Below are positions 8,551 through 17,713 of a stretch of DNA of 64,000 bases, piece after piece (position 1 is the stretch's first letter; each line of letters opens with the position of its first letter). This stretch comes from Massilia mucilaginosa. GTDB taxonomy: Bacteria > Pseudomonadota > Gammaproteobacteria > Burkholderiales > Burkholderiaceae_D. The stretch spans positions 1 to 64,000 of the forward strand of contig NZ_WHJH01000022.1 of the NCBI RefSeq assembly GCF_011682145.1, written 5' to 3'. Below the pieces are notes generated by a model, which saw only the letters and a program-made list of their open reading frames with translations, made no database searches and was not told the origin of the DNA. The translations under genes and the position numbers were made by a program.

Positions 8551-9591
8551 ATGGGCAATGCTGTGCGGGGCTGGGCAATCGTATTGACGGGCGCGCTGCT
8601 GGCAGGGTGTGTTGCCGGTTCTCGCCACCAGATCGAAGACCGTCATTCCCGCGCCGCCGCGCCCGCCTCCGTGCCTTACAACGCAGCCACCACCTACGCC
8701 AAGCTGGTCAAGGCCTACCCCTTCATCAAGATCGCCGGCACGCGCACCGGCGCCGAGACGATCACCATCAGCGGTATCGGGTATGCCCGCCCTGGACAGC
8801 ACCTGTTGCAACTGGACCTGCACTTGCCGGGGCAAGCCACGCGCAACCAGGGACCGTTGGCGGCGGTGGTGCTGGTGCACGGCGGCGGCTGGCGTTCCGG
8901 CGAACGGAGCAACATGGCGCCGCTGGCCGCGCGCCTGGCCTCGCGCGGCATCGCCGCCGCCGTCATCGACTACCGCCTGGCCGATGAAGCGCGCTACCCG
9001 GCCGCCATCCACGACGTCAAGGCCGCCCTGCGCTGGCTGCGCGCCAACAGCGCGGCGCACGGCATCGACCCGCAACGGATCGCGGTGGCGGGCGGCTCGG
9101 CCGGCGGGCAAATCGCCAGCCTGGCCGGCGTCACCAACGGCACGCCGAAGTTCGATCCCGATGGCGAAGGCAGCCCGGTATCGAGCGCCGCCCAGGCGGT
9201 GATCAACATCGACGGCCTGTCCGATTTCACCTCGCCGGCCGCGCGCGCCAACGAAGACGACCCGAAGAAAAAACCCTCGGCGGCCGGCTTCTGGTTCGGC
9301 GGCAGCTACGCCGAAACGGCCGGCCTGTGGCGCGAAGCCTCGCCCACCTTTTACGTCAACCGCCACACGCCGCCGATGCTGTTCATCGGCAGCGCGCAGC
9401 CGCGCTTTGCCGTCGGGCGCGACGAGATGATCGAAAAAATGAGCGCCGCCGGCGTCGCCACCCAGGTCGTGATGCTGCCCGATTCGCCCCATTCCTTCTG
9501 GCTGTTCGAGCCCTGGATCGACCCCACGGCCGACGCCATCGCCGCCTTCCTGCATACCCACATTCCAACAACAACGAGACAAGCACCATGA
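8551..9591 (+). CDS. Alpha/beta-hydrolase lipoprotein, probable carbohydrate esterase
   Basis: A 346-residue lipoprotein (lipobox LLAGC near residue 20) with an alpha/beta-hydrolase fold of the BD-FAE / acetyl-xylan-esterase-like group. The oxyanion motif HGGGWR, the nucleophile elbow GGSAGG and a C-terminal His (LPDSPHSFW) are visible, so the catalytic set appears complete. In this setting it probably deacetylates or de-esterifies plant polysaccharides in the periplasm or at the outer membrane; the exact substrate cannot be read from the sequence. GGGAAG lies upstream of the ATG. Its stop overlaps the start of the GH43 gene (ATGA), indicating translational coupling. Confidence 0.85.
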   Translation: MGNAVRGWAIVLTGALLAGCVAGSRHQIEDRHSRAAAPASVPYNAATTYAKLVKAYPFIKIAGTRTGAETITISGIGYARPGQHLLQLDLHLPGQATRNQGPLAAVVLVHGGGWRSGERSNMAPLAARLASRGIAAAVIDYRLADEARYPAAIHDVKAALRWLRANSAAHGIDPQRIAVAGGSAGGQIASLAGVTNGTPKFDPDGEGSPVSSAAQAVINIDGLSDFTSPAARANEDDPKKKPSAAGFWFGGSYAETAGLWREASPTFYVNRHTPPMLFIGSAQPRFAVGRDEMIEKMSAAGVATQVVMLPDSPHSFWLFEPWIDPTADAIAAFLHTHIPTTTRQAP

Positions 9592-11213
9592 CCACAACGC
9601 ATTTCCTGTACCGGGCCGTGCCCATGCTCCTGCCGCTGATCCTGCCGCTGGCCCTTAGCGCCTGCCAGAGCACGTCCACTGCGCCGCGGCAGCCGTGGAC
9701 GGCCGACCTGGGCAACGGCCAGTACCAGAACCCGATCCTGCACGCCGACTATTCCGACCCGGATGCGATCCGCGTGGGCGACACGTATTATATGACCGCG
9801 TCGAGCTTCAGCAACACGCCCGGCCTGCCGCTGCTGCAATCGAAGGACATGGTCAACTGGGAACTGGTCGGCCACGCGCTGCCGACACTGGTGCCGGAAA
9901 ACGTGTTCGCCACGCCGCAGCCGGGCAAGGGCGTGTGGGCGCCGTGCCTGCGTTTTCATGACGGCAAATTCTGGATTTTCTATCCCGATCCCGACTTCGG
10001 CATCTACGTCATCAGCGCCACCGATTTCAACGGACCGTGGAGCGCGCCGCACCTGCTGGCCGGCGGCAAGGGCCTGATCGACCCGACTCCGCTGTGGGAC
10101 GACGACGGCAAGGCGTACCTGCTGCACGGCTGGGCCAAGAGCCGGGCCGGTTTCAACAATGTGCTGACCTTGCGCGGCATGGCGCCGGACGGACGCAGCC
10201 TGTTTGATGCCGGCGGCCAGGTCGTCATCGACGGCAACAAGCTGCCCAACTACAAGACGCTGGAAGGGCCGAAGTTCTACAAGAAGGATGGCTACTACTA
10301 TGTGTTCGCGCCGGCCGGCGGGGTGGAGGAAGGCTGGCAGTCGGTGTTCCGCTCGCGCAGTGTCAAAGGGCCGTATGAAGACAGGATCGTCATGGCGCAG
10401 GGAAAGTCCAGCATCAACGGCCCGCACCAGGGCGCGTGGGTGACGGCGCAGGATGGCAGCGACTGGTTCTTCCACTTCCAGGACAAGCGCGCGTACGGGC
10501 GCGTGGTGCATTTGCAGCCGATGCGCTGGAAGGATGGCTGGCCGCTGATCGGCGAGGAAGTCGACACGAGCGGCGTGGGCCAGCCGTTCGTGCGGCATGC
10601 CAAGCCGCTGGCGGCCGGACCGGGGGCGGGGCCGGTGCCGCCGACCGGCGACGAGTTTTCGGGCGCGGCGCTGGGGCTGCAATGGCAGTGGAGCGCGAAC
10701 GGCAAGCCGGAGTGGATGTCGCTGGCGGCCAGACCCGGCCAGTTGCGCCTGCAAGCGCAGCCGGGGACCAATCTGCGCGAGATGGCGTCGGTGCTGACGC
10801 AGAAGCTGCCGGCGCCGGCGTTTACGGTCGACACGCGCATCGACCTGTCGGCCACGCAGGAGGGCGAGCGGGCCGGGATGGTGCTGCTGGGGATGAAGTA
10901 TGCGTGGCTGGGATTGCGCCGCGCGGGGACTGGCTCGCAGCTGGTGCTGGGGGTGTGCGAAGGCAATGAAAACGCATGCACCGAGAAGGATCAGCTGGTG
11001 CTGCCGGTGGCCGGGAATGCGGTGTACCTGCGCATGACGATGGCCGACGGCGTGGCGACGTTTTCGTACAGCCTCGATAACAGCCGTTTTGTGGAGGCGG
11101 GGCAGCCGTTCAAGGCCAGCATGGGGCGCTGGGTGGGGGCGCAGATGGGGTTATTCAGCACCGGCGGGGCGCAGGCGCATGCCGATGTCGATTATTTCCG
11201 GGTCAGTCGATAG
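9588..11213 (+). CDS. GH43 family glycoside hydrolase lipoprotein
   Basis: A 541-residue lipoprotein (lipobox LSAC) with an N-terminal five-bladed GH43 propeller and a C-terminal beta-sandwich of the GH43_C2 type (from about residue 350). The three acidic residues of the family can be placed: the general base in YSDPDAI, the pKa-modulating Asp in LIDPTPLW, and the general acid Glu in LEGPKFY. The layout is that of beta-xylosidase / alpha-L-arabinofuranosidase enzymes, fitting side-chain removal from pectin (arabinan or arabinogalactan). The start at 9588 overlaps the upstream esterase stop by 4 nt; an earlier in-frame start lies wholly within the esterase gene and is rejected. Confidence 0.92.
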   Translation: MTTTHFLYRAVPMLLPLILPLALSACQSTSTAPRQPWTADLGNGQYQNPILHADYSDPDAIRVGDTYYMTASSFSNTPGLPLLQSKDMVNWELVGHALPTLVPENVFATPQPGKGVWAPCLRFHDGKFWIFYPDPDFGIYVISATDFNGPWSAPHLLAGGKGLIDPTPLWDDDGKAYLLHGWAKSRAGFNNVLTLRGMAPDGRSLFDAGGQVVIDGNKLPNYKTLEGPKFYKKDGYYYVFAPAGGVEEGWQSVFRSRSVKGPYEDRIVMAQGKSSINGPHQGAWVTAQDGSDWFFHFQDKRAYGRVVHLQPMRWKDGWPLIGEEVDTSGVGQPFVRHAKPLAAGPGAGPVPPTGDEFSGAALGLQWQWSANGKPEWMSLAARPGQLRLQAQPGTNLREMASVLTQKLPAPAFTVDTRIDLSATQEGERAGMVLLGMKYAWLGLRRAGTGSQLVLGVCEGNENACTEKDQLVLPVAGNAVYLRMTMADGVATFSYSLDNSRFVEAGQPFKASMGRWVGAQMGLFSTGGAQAHADVDYFRVSR

Positions 11214-11231
11214 GGCTGGGCAGCGGAACGC

Positions 11232-11456
11232 TTAAAAGGCCGGATCGTTGGCCGCCATGCGCGAACGGCGCCAGCGCCACACGTTGAAGGCGGTCAGCGC
11301 GGCGGGCACGCCGATCACGACCAGCCAGGCGCTGGCATCCATGTCGCGCGTGATGACCACGCCGGCGCCAAGGGCGAACGCGATCAGGCCGCGCAGCAGG
11401 ATCCAGTTGAGCTGGGCTTTGGAATTTATCTTTTGCATGTGTCGAAGTTCGATCAT
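11232..11456 (-). CDS. Small two-segment membrane protein, unknown function
   Basis: A 74-residue protein with two hydrophobic segments (WILLRGLIAFALGAGVVI and AWLVVIGVPAALTAFNVW) and a basic C-terminal tail, typical of small inner-membrane proteins. No family recognised. The Shine-Dalgarno signal is weak at both possible starts (11456 and the ATG at 11438), so the N-terminus is uncertain. It converges on the GH43 gene with an 18-nt gap and lies before the pectinesterase stop; a link to pectin use is not evident. Confidence 0.6.
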   Translation of the reverse strand: MIELRHMQKINSKAQLNWILLRGLIAFALGAGVVITRDMDASAWLVVIGVPAALTAFNVWRWRRSRMAANDPAF

Positions 11457-11507
11457 TAGGGTGCCGCAGGCGGCTGAAACAGTCCGCTAGCGTATCACGA
11501 ACCCGGT

Positions 11508-13889
11508 TCAGGGCGTCGCTTGGCCCGGCTCCGGGTTCCATCCCCGCCCGCCATCGAAGCCGGAAAACACCGCCGCCCGGCTGGAAAGCGCGGCCGCTTC
11601 CTTCGCGCCGAGAATCGCGCCGCCCACGCGCTGCGACAGGTCGAGCGGCTTGCCGTCCAGGTCCATGCTGCCCGATTCGCGCCAGCCGCTGGCGGCGGTC
11701 GCGCTGGCCGGATTGGGCGCCGGCTCGCGCGTCGCGTCGCGCTGGACGCCCTTGCCGGCCCAGCCGGCCGGGGCGATGTGCCCGCCCATCCTGCAGTTGA
11801 TATAGGCCACGTTATCCCAGGTGGCCTGTGTACCCGGACTGCGCGCCAGGTAGGTGGCGCCGCGCGCAATCCTGTTGGCCAGCGGACCGGGGCCGGGCCC
11901 GTGCGTCAGCGCGCTGTTGAGGAACACGAAGCCGGGATCAAGCGCGCTCACCGTGCGCGCCTGCACCACATAGCCGCCGCTGGACGGGTTGGCGCTGTCG
12001 CCGACCGAGCGCAGCTCGCTTTCTTCGAACAGGGCCGCGCGGTTGGCGCCCCAGATGAAATCGACGTTGCCTTCGATGAGGGTGCGGTAGAACCAGGAAT
12101 AGCCTTTGACCTGGATCGTATCCTGCTCGCTGAAAAAGCTGGCGTTGCGCGCGATGAGGCGGCCGCTGTCGTTGTTGAAGTAGACAGTTTCGGCCTGGCC
12201 GGCGATCTTGTCGGAGCGCAGGGTGGTGTTTTTCAGGGTCAGCGTGTCGAGCGTGAGCAGGTCGGACGTTTCGACCATCAGCAGCGCGCGCCCGCCCGTG
12301 AAGGATGGCGATTGGGGAGCTTGGCTGATGCCCGAGCCGGGGTTGTAGCCATCGTTGTTACCGTTGTGAATGACCACGCCGTCGCGGCTTTCGCCCTTGA
12401 TGGTCAGCTTGTCCTTGCCTCGGATGAACAGCATCTCGTCGTAGCGGCCGTTGGCCACGGCGATCGTGACCGGCGTGGCCTGGCCGGCATGCCGCATCGC
12501 GTGGTTGAGCGCGCCCTGCACGGTGCGGAAGTCGGCCGGGCCGTCGTCGTCCACCTTCAAGGTGGTGCCGGAGGGAGCGGCGGCGCGCGTGCGGAAAGTC
12601 CATCCGCCGGCGCGGCCGATGCCGGCGAACGGCGCGCCGTTGATGGCCGCGCCGGCGAACACGCCCGGCTCGATCACCACGTAATAGGCGCTGCCGTAGG
12701 CGAGGCGGTTGGCGTGCGGGCGGATGGTGGCGCTGTGGCCGTCGATGGTGATCGGGGCGCGGCGCGTGTAGCGCATCTGGTCCTGGCCCGGATAGCCGAT
12801 GGCCGCGACTTCATCGCCGGGACGGATGATGTCGACCAGCTTGTGATCGGCCTGGCGGTAGATGCGCACCGAACCGGCGCTGCCGAGGCGCGGCGGCTGG
12901 TCGAAGCGCAGGCGCAGCAGGGTGTCGGGCTGGACCGCGTCGGCGCGCGCGGGCGGGGAGATGGCGCCGGCCAGGTCGATCTTGTACGCGGCGGGCGGTG
13001 CGAAGGCGGGCGCGATGCTGGCGTCGATGATGCTCCGCACGCTCGGATCGGCGACGCTGGCGACGATCAGGCTGGCGCTGCCGGGCTGTTTCGGCGTGAC
13101 GACGATGCTGCTGCCGCGCACGATGGCGCCGGCCACGGCCGGGTTGCTGGAGCGCACCGTGAAGCGCGCCGGGGTGATGCCGTCGCCGTTGAACGCGCTG
13201 ATGGCGATGGTCGATGGCGGATCGCCGGCCTGCGCCCTGAAGCTGCCGGCGGCGACGGCGGGCGCGATGCGCATGGGTTTGTCGGCGGGATTGCCCACGC
13301 GGATATCGGCGAGCTCAAAACCTTTGCCGCTGCTGTAGACCCCGACCGCGCCGGGGATGGCCGAGCCGGGTACGGTGGCGGTGCTGAGTTTTTCGCCGTT
13401 GAGGTAGACGGCCAGTGCCTCGCCGATCATCTCGAAGCGCACGGTGAGAAAGCGGCCATCGCTGGGGATGGTGCGTTTGACCTGTTTCAGGCGGCCGAGT
13501 TGAGCGTCCTGCTGGCGCACGATGTCGGCCTGGACGGTCGGGCTGGCGTCGCTCATCCGCAGGCCGGCGCCGAGCCAGTTGCCGGCGTCGACATGACGGC
13601 CGAGCAAGTACAGCTGGCCGTGCGGGCCGGGCAAGGCGCGGATGCGGGCCTCGACAAAATAGTCGGCGGCGGGCGCCACCTGCGAGAACAGCGTGCGCAC
13701 GGCGCCCGGTCCTTCCTCCACCCTCAGCGCTTTCTTCCTCCACAGCAAACCGGGGTCAGAGCTCTGACTCGAAACATTACTAATTAGAGCTCTGACCCCG
13801 GTTGTAGGAGGCTTTACCTGAGACTCGGCCAAAGCGGCAGCGGGCAGCAGCAGGGCGAGGAGAAGAGGGGTGGTCGGATGCTTGGTCAT
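11508..13889 (-). CDS. Multidomain pectinesterase (CE8) with N-terminal LamG- and Ig-like domains
   Basis: A 793-residue exported enzyme that hydrolyses methyl esters of homogalacturonan. In order: signal peptide (to about residue 21), a short segment encoded by a palindromic DNA repeat (residues 28-47), a LamG/concanavalin-like domain (about 50-210), an Ig-like segment (about 215-300), an SbsA-type Big_5 domain (about 305-440), then the right-handed beta-helix CE8 domain. The CE8 catalytic aspartates are seen in SEQDTIQ and GNVDFIWG, and the arginine in YLARSPG. The start at 13889 is the first ATG; no strong ribosome site precedes it. It lies downstream of the GDSL esterase, the two separated by another copy of the same repeat. 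Confidence 0.9.
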   Translation of the reverse strand: MTKHPTTPLLLALLLPAAALAESQVKPPTTGVRALISNVSSQSSDPGLLWRKKALRVEEGPGAVRTLFSQVAPAADYFVEARIRALPGPHGQLYLLGRHVDAGNWLGAGLRMSDASPTVQADIVRQQDAQLGRLKQVKRTIPSDGRFLTVRFEMIGEALAVYLNGEKLSTATVPGSAIPGAVGVYSSGKGFELADIRVGNPADKPMRIAPAVAAGSFRAQAGDPPSTIAISAFNGDGITPARFTVRSSNPAVAGAIVRGSSIVVTPKQPGSASLIVASVADPSVRSIIDASIAPAFAPPAAYKIDLAGAISPPARADAVQPDTLLRLRFDQPPRLGSAGSVRIYRQADHKLVDIIRPGDEVAAIGYPGQDQMRYTRRAPITIDGHSATIRPHANRLAYGSAYYVVIEPGVFAGAAINGAPFAGIGRAGGWTFRTRAAAPSGTTLKVDDDGPADFRTVQGALNHAMRHAGQATPVTIAVANGRYDEMLFIRGKDKLTIKGESRDGVVIHNGNNDGYNPGSGISQAPQSPSFTGGRALLMVETSDLLTLDTLTLKNTTLRSDKIAGQAETVYFNNDSGRLIARNASFFSEQDTIQVKGYSWFYRTLIEGNVDFIWGANRAALFEESELRSVGDSANPSSGGYVVQARTVSALDPGFVFLNSALTHGPGPGPLANRIARGATYLARSPGTQATWDNVAYINCRMGGHIAPAGWAGKGVQRDATREPAPNPASATAASGWRESGSMDLDGKPLDLSQRVGGAILGAKEAAALSSRAAVFSGFDGGRGWNPEPGQATP
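13750..13809. repeat. 60-bp palindromic element, copy 1, inside pectinesterase gene
   Basis: Arms GGGGTCAGAGCTCTGAC and its complement around a loop of about 20 nt, ending in GTTGTAGGA. It falls in frame in the pectinesterase gene just after the signal peptide, and is translated as about 20 residues (TTGVRALISNVSSQSSDPG). The same 60-bp unit recurs in the same orientation at 13937. Confidence 0.9.
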
Positions 13890-13936
13890 GGCTCGGGACT
13901 CGGAGGAAAACGGGATGCGCGGCACTTGCAATCACA

Positions 13937-13996
13937 CCGGGGTCAGAGCTCTGACTTGAAACATTTCTAGTCAGAGCTCTGACCCCGGTTGTAGGA
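13937..13996. repeat. 60-bp palindromic element, copy 2, at the GDSL gene end
   Basis: A near-identical copy of the element at 13750-13809, in direct orientation with starts 187 bp apart. Its loop supplies the TAG stop (13967-13969) of the GDSL esterase, so the last residues of that protein (SYNRGQSSD) are encoded by the repeat. Confidence 0.9.
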
Positions 13997-14797
13997 ATCA
14001 GGGCAGGGGGCGAGGGAGGGACGCAGGGCGGGGATCTGGCGGCGTAGCTCGCTGGCAACCATGCCGGAGAACAGGGCCGCGCCTTTGGCGCCGACGTGGG
14101 TGCGGTCGAAGCTGATTTTGGGCGTGCCTTGCGGTTCGACGGCGGCGCCGGGCGCCATCGCCACCGGCGCCGCGTTCGGGTCGGGCGGCGGCGCTTGCGC
14201 CAGGGTGTCGGCTTCGTTTGATCCCATCGCTTGCACCGCGTCGGCGCTGATCTTGTTCAGGTCGACGAGCAAGGTGCCCGTCTCTTTGGCCACGCGCCGC
14301 ACTTCCGACGCCCACGGCCCAAGGTCGTCGCGCAGATACTGGCCCTTGAAGCTGCGCCGCGTCAGCGGCGTGACCAGCACCGGCACGCCGCCGAGCGCGC
14401 GCGCTTCGCTGACATAACGGGCGATGTTTTGCGGGAACTGGGTCAGCAGGTCGGTCGAGCGCCCGGGTTTGCCCGGCTGGTCGTTGTGGCCGAACTGGAT
14501 CAGCACGTAGCTGGCGCTGAACGCGGCGCCGTCGCGCAGCAGCGCTTGCACTTCGTCCCAGCGCCCTTCGGCCCGAAAGCTGCCGGAGCTGCGTCCGCCG
14601 CGCGCCAGGTTGATGCAGGCCGCGCCGGCGCGCAGGCGCTGGCACAGGGCGTCGCCGTAGCCGGAACGGGTTGCCATGGTCGAGTCGCCGACGAGGATGA
14701 GGCGCGCCGGTCTGGCGCCATCGTCGGCCGCCTTCGCCGCTGCGCCGCCGGCGAGCGCCAGGCAGGCCAGCGCTGTCAAGAAGTGAACGCTGTTCAT
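13967..14797 (-). CDS. GDSL-type rhamnogalacturonan acetylesterase (CE12-like)
   Basis: A 276-residue exported SGNH hydrolase. After the signal peptide, the four SGNH blocks are visible: GDSTM (nucleophile Ser), ARGGRSS (Gly), GHND (Asn) and DRTHVGAKGA (catalytic Asp-His pair). This arrangement matches CE12 rhamnogalacturonan acetylesterases, which strip acetyl groups from galacturonate in the RG-I backbone. The ATG at 14797 lies 2 nt after the stop of the upstream TonB receptor, so the two form an operon. The C-terminus reads into a palindromic repeat that provides the stop codon; the natural tail may have been replaced. A long upstream frame extension is an overlap with the receptor gene. 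Confidence 0.9.
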   Translation of the reverse strand: MNSVHFLTALACLALAGGAAAKAADDGARPARLILVGDSTMATRSGYGDALCQRLRAGAACINLARGGRSSGSFRAEGRWDEVQALLRDGAAFSASYVLIQFGHNDQPGKPGRSTDLLTQFPQNIARYVSEARALGGVPVLVTPLTRRSFKGQYLRDDLGPWASEVRRVAKETGTLLVDLNKISADAVQAMGSNEADTLAQAPPPDPNAAPVAMAPGAAVEPQGTPKISFDRTHVGAKGAALFSGMVASELRRQIPALRPSLAPCPDSYNRGQSSD

Positions 14798-14799
14798 CG

Positions 14800-17616
14800 T
14801 CAGAAGCGGTAGTTCACGCGCACGTTGTAGGCGCGGCCGATCGGCTTGGCGATGTTTTGCGCGAATACCACGCGCGAACTGAGGCGCTGGTTCGACAGCG
14901 GCGGGTCGACGTCGAGCAGGTTGTTCACCCCGAACGTGAACTTGAGCTGCTTGTTCCACGCATAGCTGGTGGTCAGGTTGTACAGGATGTACGGATCGAT
15001 CTCGTTGTAGAACGGCTGGCCCGGCTTCTGGCTCGGCAGGGCATTGGTGTCGATGTAGCTCGAGGTGTACGACTGCGTCAGCTGGGTGCCGAAGCCGCCG
15101 CGGCTCCACGACAGGCGCAGGTTGTGCTTCCATTTGAAGACGTAGGTGTTGGCCGAGGTGGCGCCGGTCGAGAGCGCGCCGGGTTTTCCGACGCTGTCGA
15201 TCCAGTCGCCGCCTTCTTCGTTCTGGCCTTCGTATTTGTTGACGTAGGTGCCGTCGAAGGACATGCCGAAACGCCCCATGCTGGCCGTCGGCAGGGTGTA
15301 GTTCAGGCTGGCGTCGATGCCCTGGGTGCGCAGGCCGCCCATGTTCAGGCGCGTCTTGGTGATGTAGGCCAGGCTGCCGTCGGCATTGCGCACGAACAGC
15401 TTGTTGTATTTGTTGACGTCGCCAAAGATCGTGTCTTCGGAAATCTGCGCGATCGTGCCTGTCATCTCGACGTTCCAGAAGTCGAGCGAGGCGACCAGGT
15501 TCTTGATCGGTTCGATGACGATGCCGGCGGTGAAGGTCCTGGATTTTTCCGGTTCGAGGTCGGGATTGGCGCCGGTCAGCACGGTCAGGGTGCTGCCGCA
15601 GACCTTGGCGGCGTCCAGGTTCAGGCCCGCGTATGCCGGATCGGTGGTGAGGGTGCCGGTGCCGCTGATGCCGGGCGTGCCGCTCGGACACAGCAGCGGG
15701 TCATCCCACTTGGAGGTGGAGGGCACGCGCGTTTGCGGGGTGCCGTACAGCTCGGGCAGGGTCGGGGCGCGAAAACCCGTGCTGGCGGTGGCGCGCAGCA
15801 TCAGGGCCTTCGATGGCGCGTAGCGCACGCTGGCCTTGGGGTTGAAGGTGGTGCCGAAGTCGCTGAAACGGTCGGCGCGCACGGCCAGGTTCAGGTTGAG
15901 CTGCTTGGTGAACGGCGCGTCCAGTTCCAGGTAGGTGCCGAGCACGGTGCGGGCGCCGTGCGGGTAGCGGTTCGGCGTGCCGGAGACTTTGTAGACCACC
16001 GAGTCGCCGATGTCGCCGGAGGCGTCGCGGTAGCTTTCGCGGTGCAGGTCGGCGCCGATGGCGAGCGCCAGCGCGCCGCCGCCCAGGGTCATCAGCTCGC
16101 GGCCCAAGGTCAGGTCGGGGCCGTAGTAGTGGACTTCGGCGCGGCGGTTGACCAGGCCGTCGGCGGAGATGCTGTCGAGGTAGGCCTGGCCGGCTGCGTC
16201 CTGCGGGCCGAAGGGGTTGAGCACGCCGTCGGCCACGCCCTTGTACAGCTCGGGCGTGCGCAGGTAGCCGCTCAGGAATTTGACGGTGCGCTTGCTGTAG
16301 GCGTAGTTGAAGCCGGCCTTGTAGTCCCAGCCCTTGAACTGGCCTTCTTCGGTGACCACCAGGCGGTGGCTGTTCTGGCGGTCGTCGGTGATGGCCGGGC
16401 CGCGTTCGTCCAGGCTCCAGGTGAGCGCCAGGTCGGCGCCGTTCAGGCCGGCCACGGCGGGCACGCCGCCGGCGCCGCCCGGATACCACTTGCTGTTTTT
16501 GGTGATCAGCAAGGGCTTCCTCAGCCCGGGATTGACTTTGTCGTAGTCGGTTTGGGCGCCGAACGGCTGCGGCGGATTGAGGGCGTCGATCCAGGACTCG
16601 GAACTGAGCAGTTCGACCGTCAGCATGTTGCCGTCGCCGTGGCGCAGGCTGCCCTTGGTCAGGAGCGTGGTTTGCTTGTTGTCGGCCAGCAGTTGCGGAT
16701 ACAGCGTGGGGTCGAGCACACAGGTTTTGCTGCCGGCGCCGCTCGGCTTGGTCGATGGAATCGTGTACTGGCCCTGGTACGGGGCCACGCAGCCGGCGCT
16801 GAAATACGGGTTGCCGGTGACGCTGGTCGGCTTGCCGTTGGCGTAGACGGTGTAGTTGGCCGGCGCCGACGAGGAACCCGAGGTGTTGCTGGTGAAGGCG
16901 GTGCCGCCGAGGCGGGCGATGTCGTCCGGGTCGCTGATGTTGGGGCGGTCGCGCTGCATCAGGGCGCTGCGTTTCTGGGTGTCGAAGGCGGCGTAGATGT
17001 TCCAGCCATCCTTGGCCAGGTCGCCTTTGCCGGTGGTCAGGCTCAAGCGCCGATGCTCGCCGCCGCCGCTGCGCTCGGGCGCCATGACGCTGGCGCTGGC
17101 GGTGGTGCCGGTGATGGTGCGCTTGGTGATGAAGTTGACCACGCCGGCAATCGCATCGGTGCCGTAGATGGCCGAGGCGCCGTCGCGCAGTACTTCGACC
17201 CGTTCGATCGCGCTCATCGGGATGACGTCGACGTTGATCGAACTGTCGCCGATGGCTTCGTTGGCCAGGCGGCGGCCGTTGAGCAGGACCAGGGTGCGGT
17301 TGGTGTTCAGGCCGCGCATGTTGATCATGGTGCCGCCGCCGCCGCCGCCCACCGGTTCGTTGGTGGAGCCGGCAGTGAGCGAGGTGGCCACTTCGGACAT
17401 CGTGGTCAGGCCGCGGTTGACCAGGTCTTCGGCTTTGATGGTGGTCAGGGGCAGGGCGTTTTCGCTGGCCAGGCGCTTGATGGAGGAGCCGGTGACTTCG
17501 ATCCGGGTCATGGCGCCGTCGCTCTGGGCTGCGGCCTGGTTCGTCAGGGTCAGGACCGCGATGGCGATGGAGGAAAGCAGCAGCGTCGGCTGCGGGAACC
17601 TGGATGATGTTGGCAC
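14800..17616 (-). CDS. Second TonB-dependent receptor of the pectin locus
   Basis: A 938-residue outer-membrane receptor: signal peptide (ending near NQAAAQ), TonB-box-like RIEVTGSSIKR, plug domain with a Gly-rich loop (VGGGGGGTMINMRGLNTNRTLVLLNGRR style) and a C-terminal barrel ending VNYRF. The SSIKRLASENALPLTTI plug style is that of the large sugar and peptide receptor group of Xanthomonadaceae and Oxalobacteraceae. The start is the GTG at 17616, preceded by AGGAG 8 nt upstream; the frame extends further but runs into the promoter. It leads the operon receptor - GDSL esterase - pectinesterase, controlled from 17646-17685, so uptake of pectin fragments is the likely role. Confidence 0.92.
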   Translation of the reverse strand: MPTSSRFPQPTLLLSSIAIAVLTLTNQAAAQSDGAMTRIEVTGSSIKRLASENALPLTTIKAEDLVNRGLTTMSEVATSLTAGSTNEPVGGGGGGTMINMRGLNTNRTLVLLNGRRLANEAIGDSSINVDVIPMSAIERVEVLRDGASAIYGTDAIAGVVNFITKRTITGTTASASVMAPERSGGGEHRRLSLTTGKGDLAKDGWNIYAAFDTQKRSALMQRDRPNISDPDDIARLGGTAFTSNTSGSSSAPANYTVYANGKPTSVTGNPYFSAGCVAPYQGQYTIPSTKPSGAGSKTCVLDPTLYPQLLADNKQTTLLTKGSLRHGDGNMLTVELLSSESWIDALNPPQPFGAQTDYDKVNPGLRKPLLITKNSKWYPGGAGGVPAVAGLNGADLALTWSLDERGPAITDDRQNSHRLVVTEEGQFKGWDYKAGFNYAYSKRTVKFLSGYLRTPELYKGVADGVLNPFGPQDAAGQAYLDSISADGLVNRRAEVHYYGPDLTLGRELMTLGGGALALAIGADLHRESYRDASGDIGDSVVYKVSGTPNRYPHGARTVLGTYLELDAPFTKQLNLNLAVRADRFSDFGTTFNPKASVRYAPSKALMLRATASTGFRAPTLPELYGTPQTRVPSTSKWDDPLLCPSGTPGISGTGTLTTDPAYAGLNLDAAKVCGSTLTVLTGANPDLEPEKSRTFTAGIVIEPIKNLVASLDFWNVEMTGTIAQISEDTIFGDVNKYNKLFVRNADGSLAYITKTRLNMGGLRTQGIDASLNYTLPTASMGRFGMSFDGTYVNKYEGQNEEGGDWIDSVGKPGALSTGATSANTYVFKWKHNLRLSWSRGGFGTQLTQSYTSSYIDTNALPSQKPGQPFYNEIDPYILYNLTTSYAWNKQLKFTFGVNNLLDVDPPLSNQRLSSRVVFAQNIAKPIGRAYNVRVNYRF

Positions 17617-17645
17617 GGCGTGTCTCCTGATTGGAATTGCTTTTA

Positions 17646-17685
17646 TGGTTAGGCCAATTCTAGTTTGGCCTGACCAATTAATCAA
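17646..17685 (-). promoter_or_regulatory. Promoter with operator in the spacer, receptor-esterase operon
   Basis: Minus strand: -35 TTGATT (17680-17685), 17-bp spacer, -10 TAGAAT (17657-17662). The spacer holds TTGGCCTGACCAA (17665-17677) and TGGTTAGGCCA (17646-17656) lies just downstream of the -10, the same plan as at 8442-8481. Control by the adjacent GntR protein is inferred. Confidence 0.82.
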
Positions 17686-17713
17686 GGCGGACTTGCCAAT
17701 TTGTTTCCGTTAG

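Noticed and set aside
13750-13996. Insertion sequence or composite element
   Set aside because: The two 60-bp palindromes enclose only 127 bp of gene sequence and no transposase, so they are dispersed palindromic repeats.
14857-17607. Open frame of about 900 codons opposite the second TonB receptor
   Set aside because: Same reason: antisense shadow of a well-supported receptor gene.
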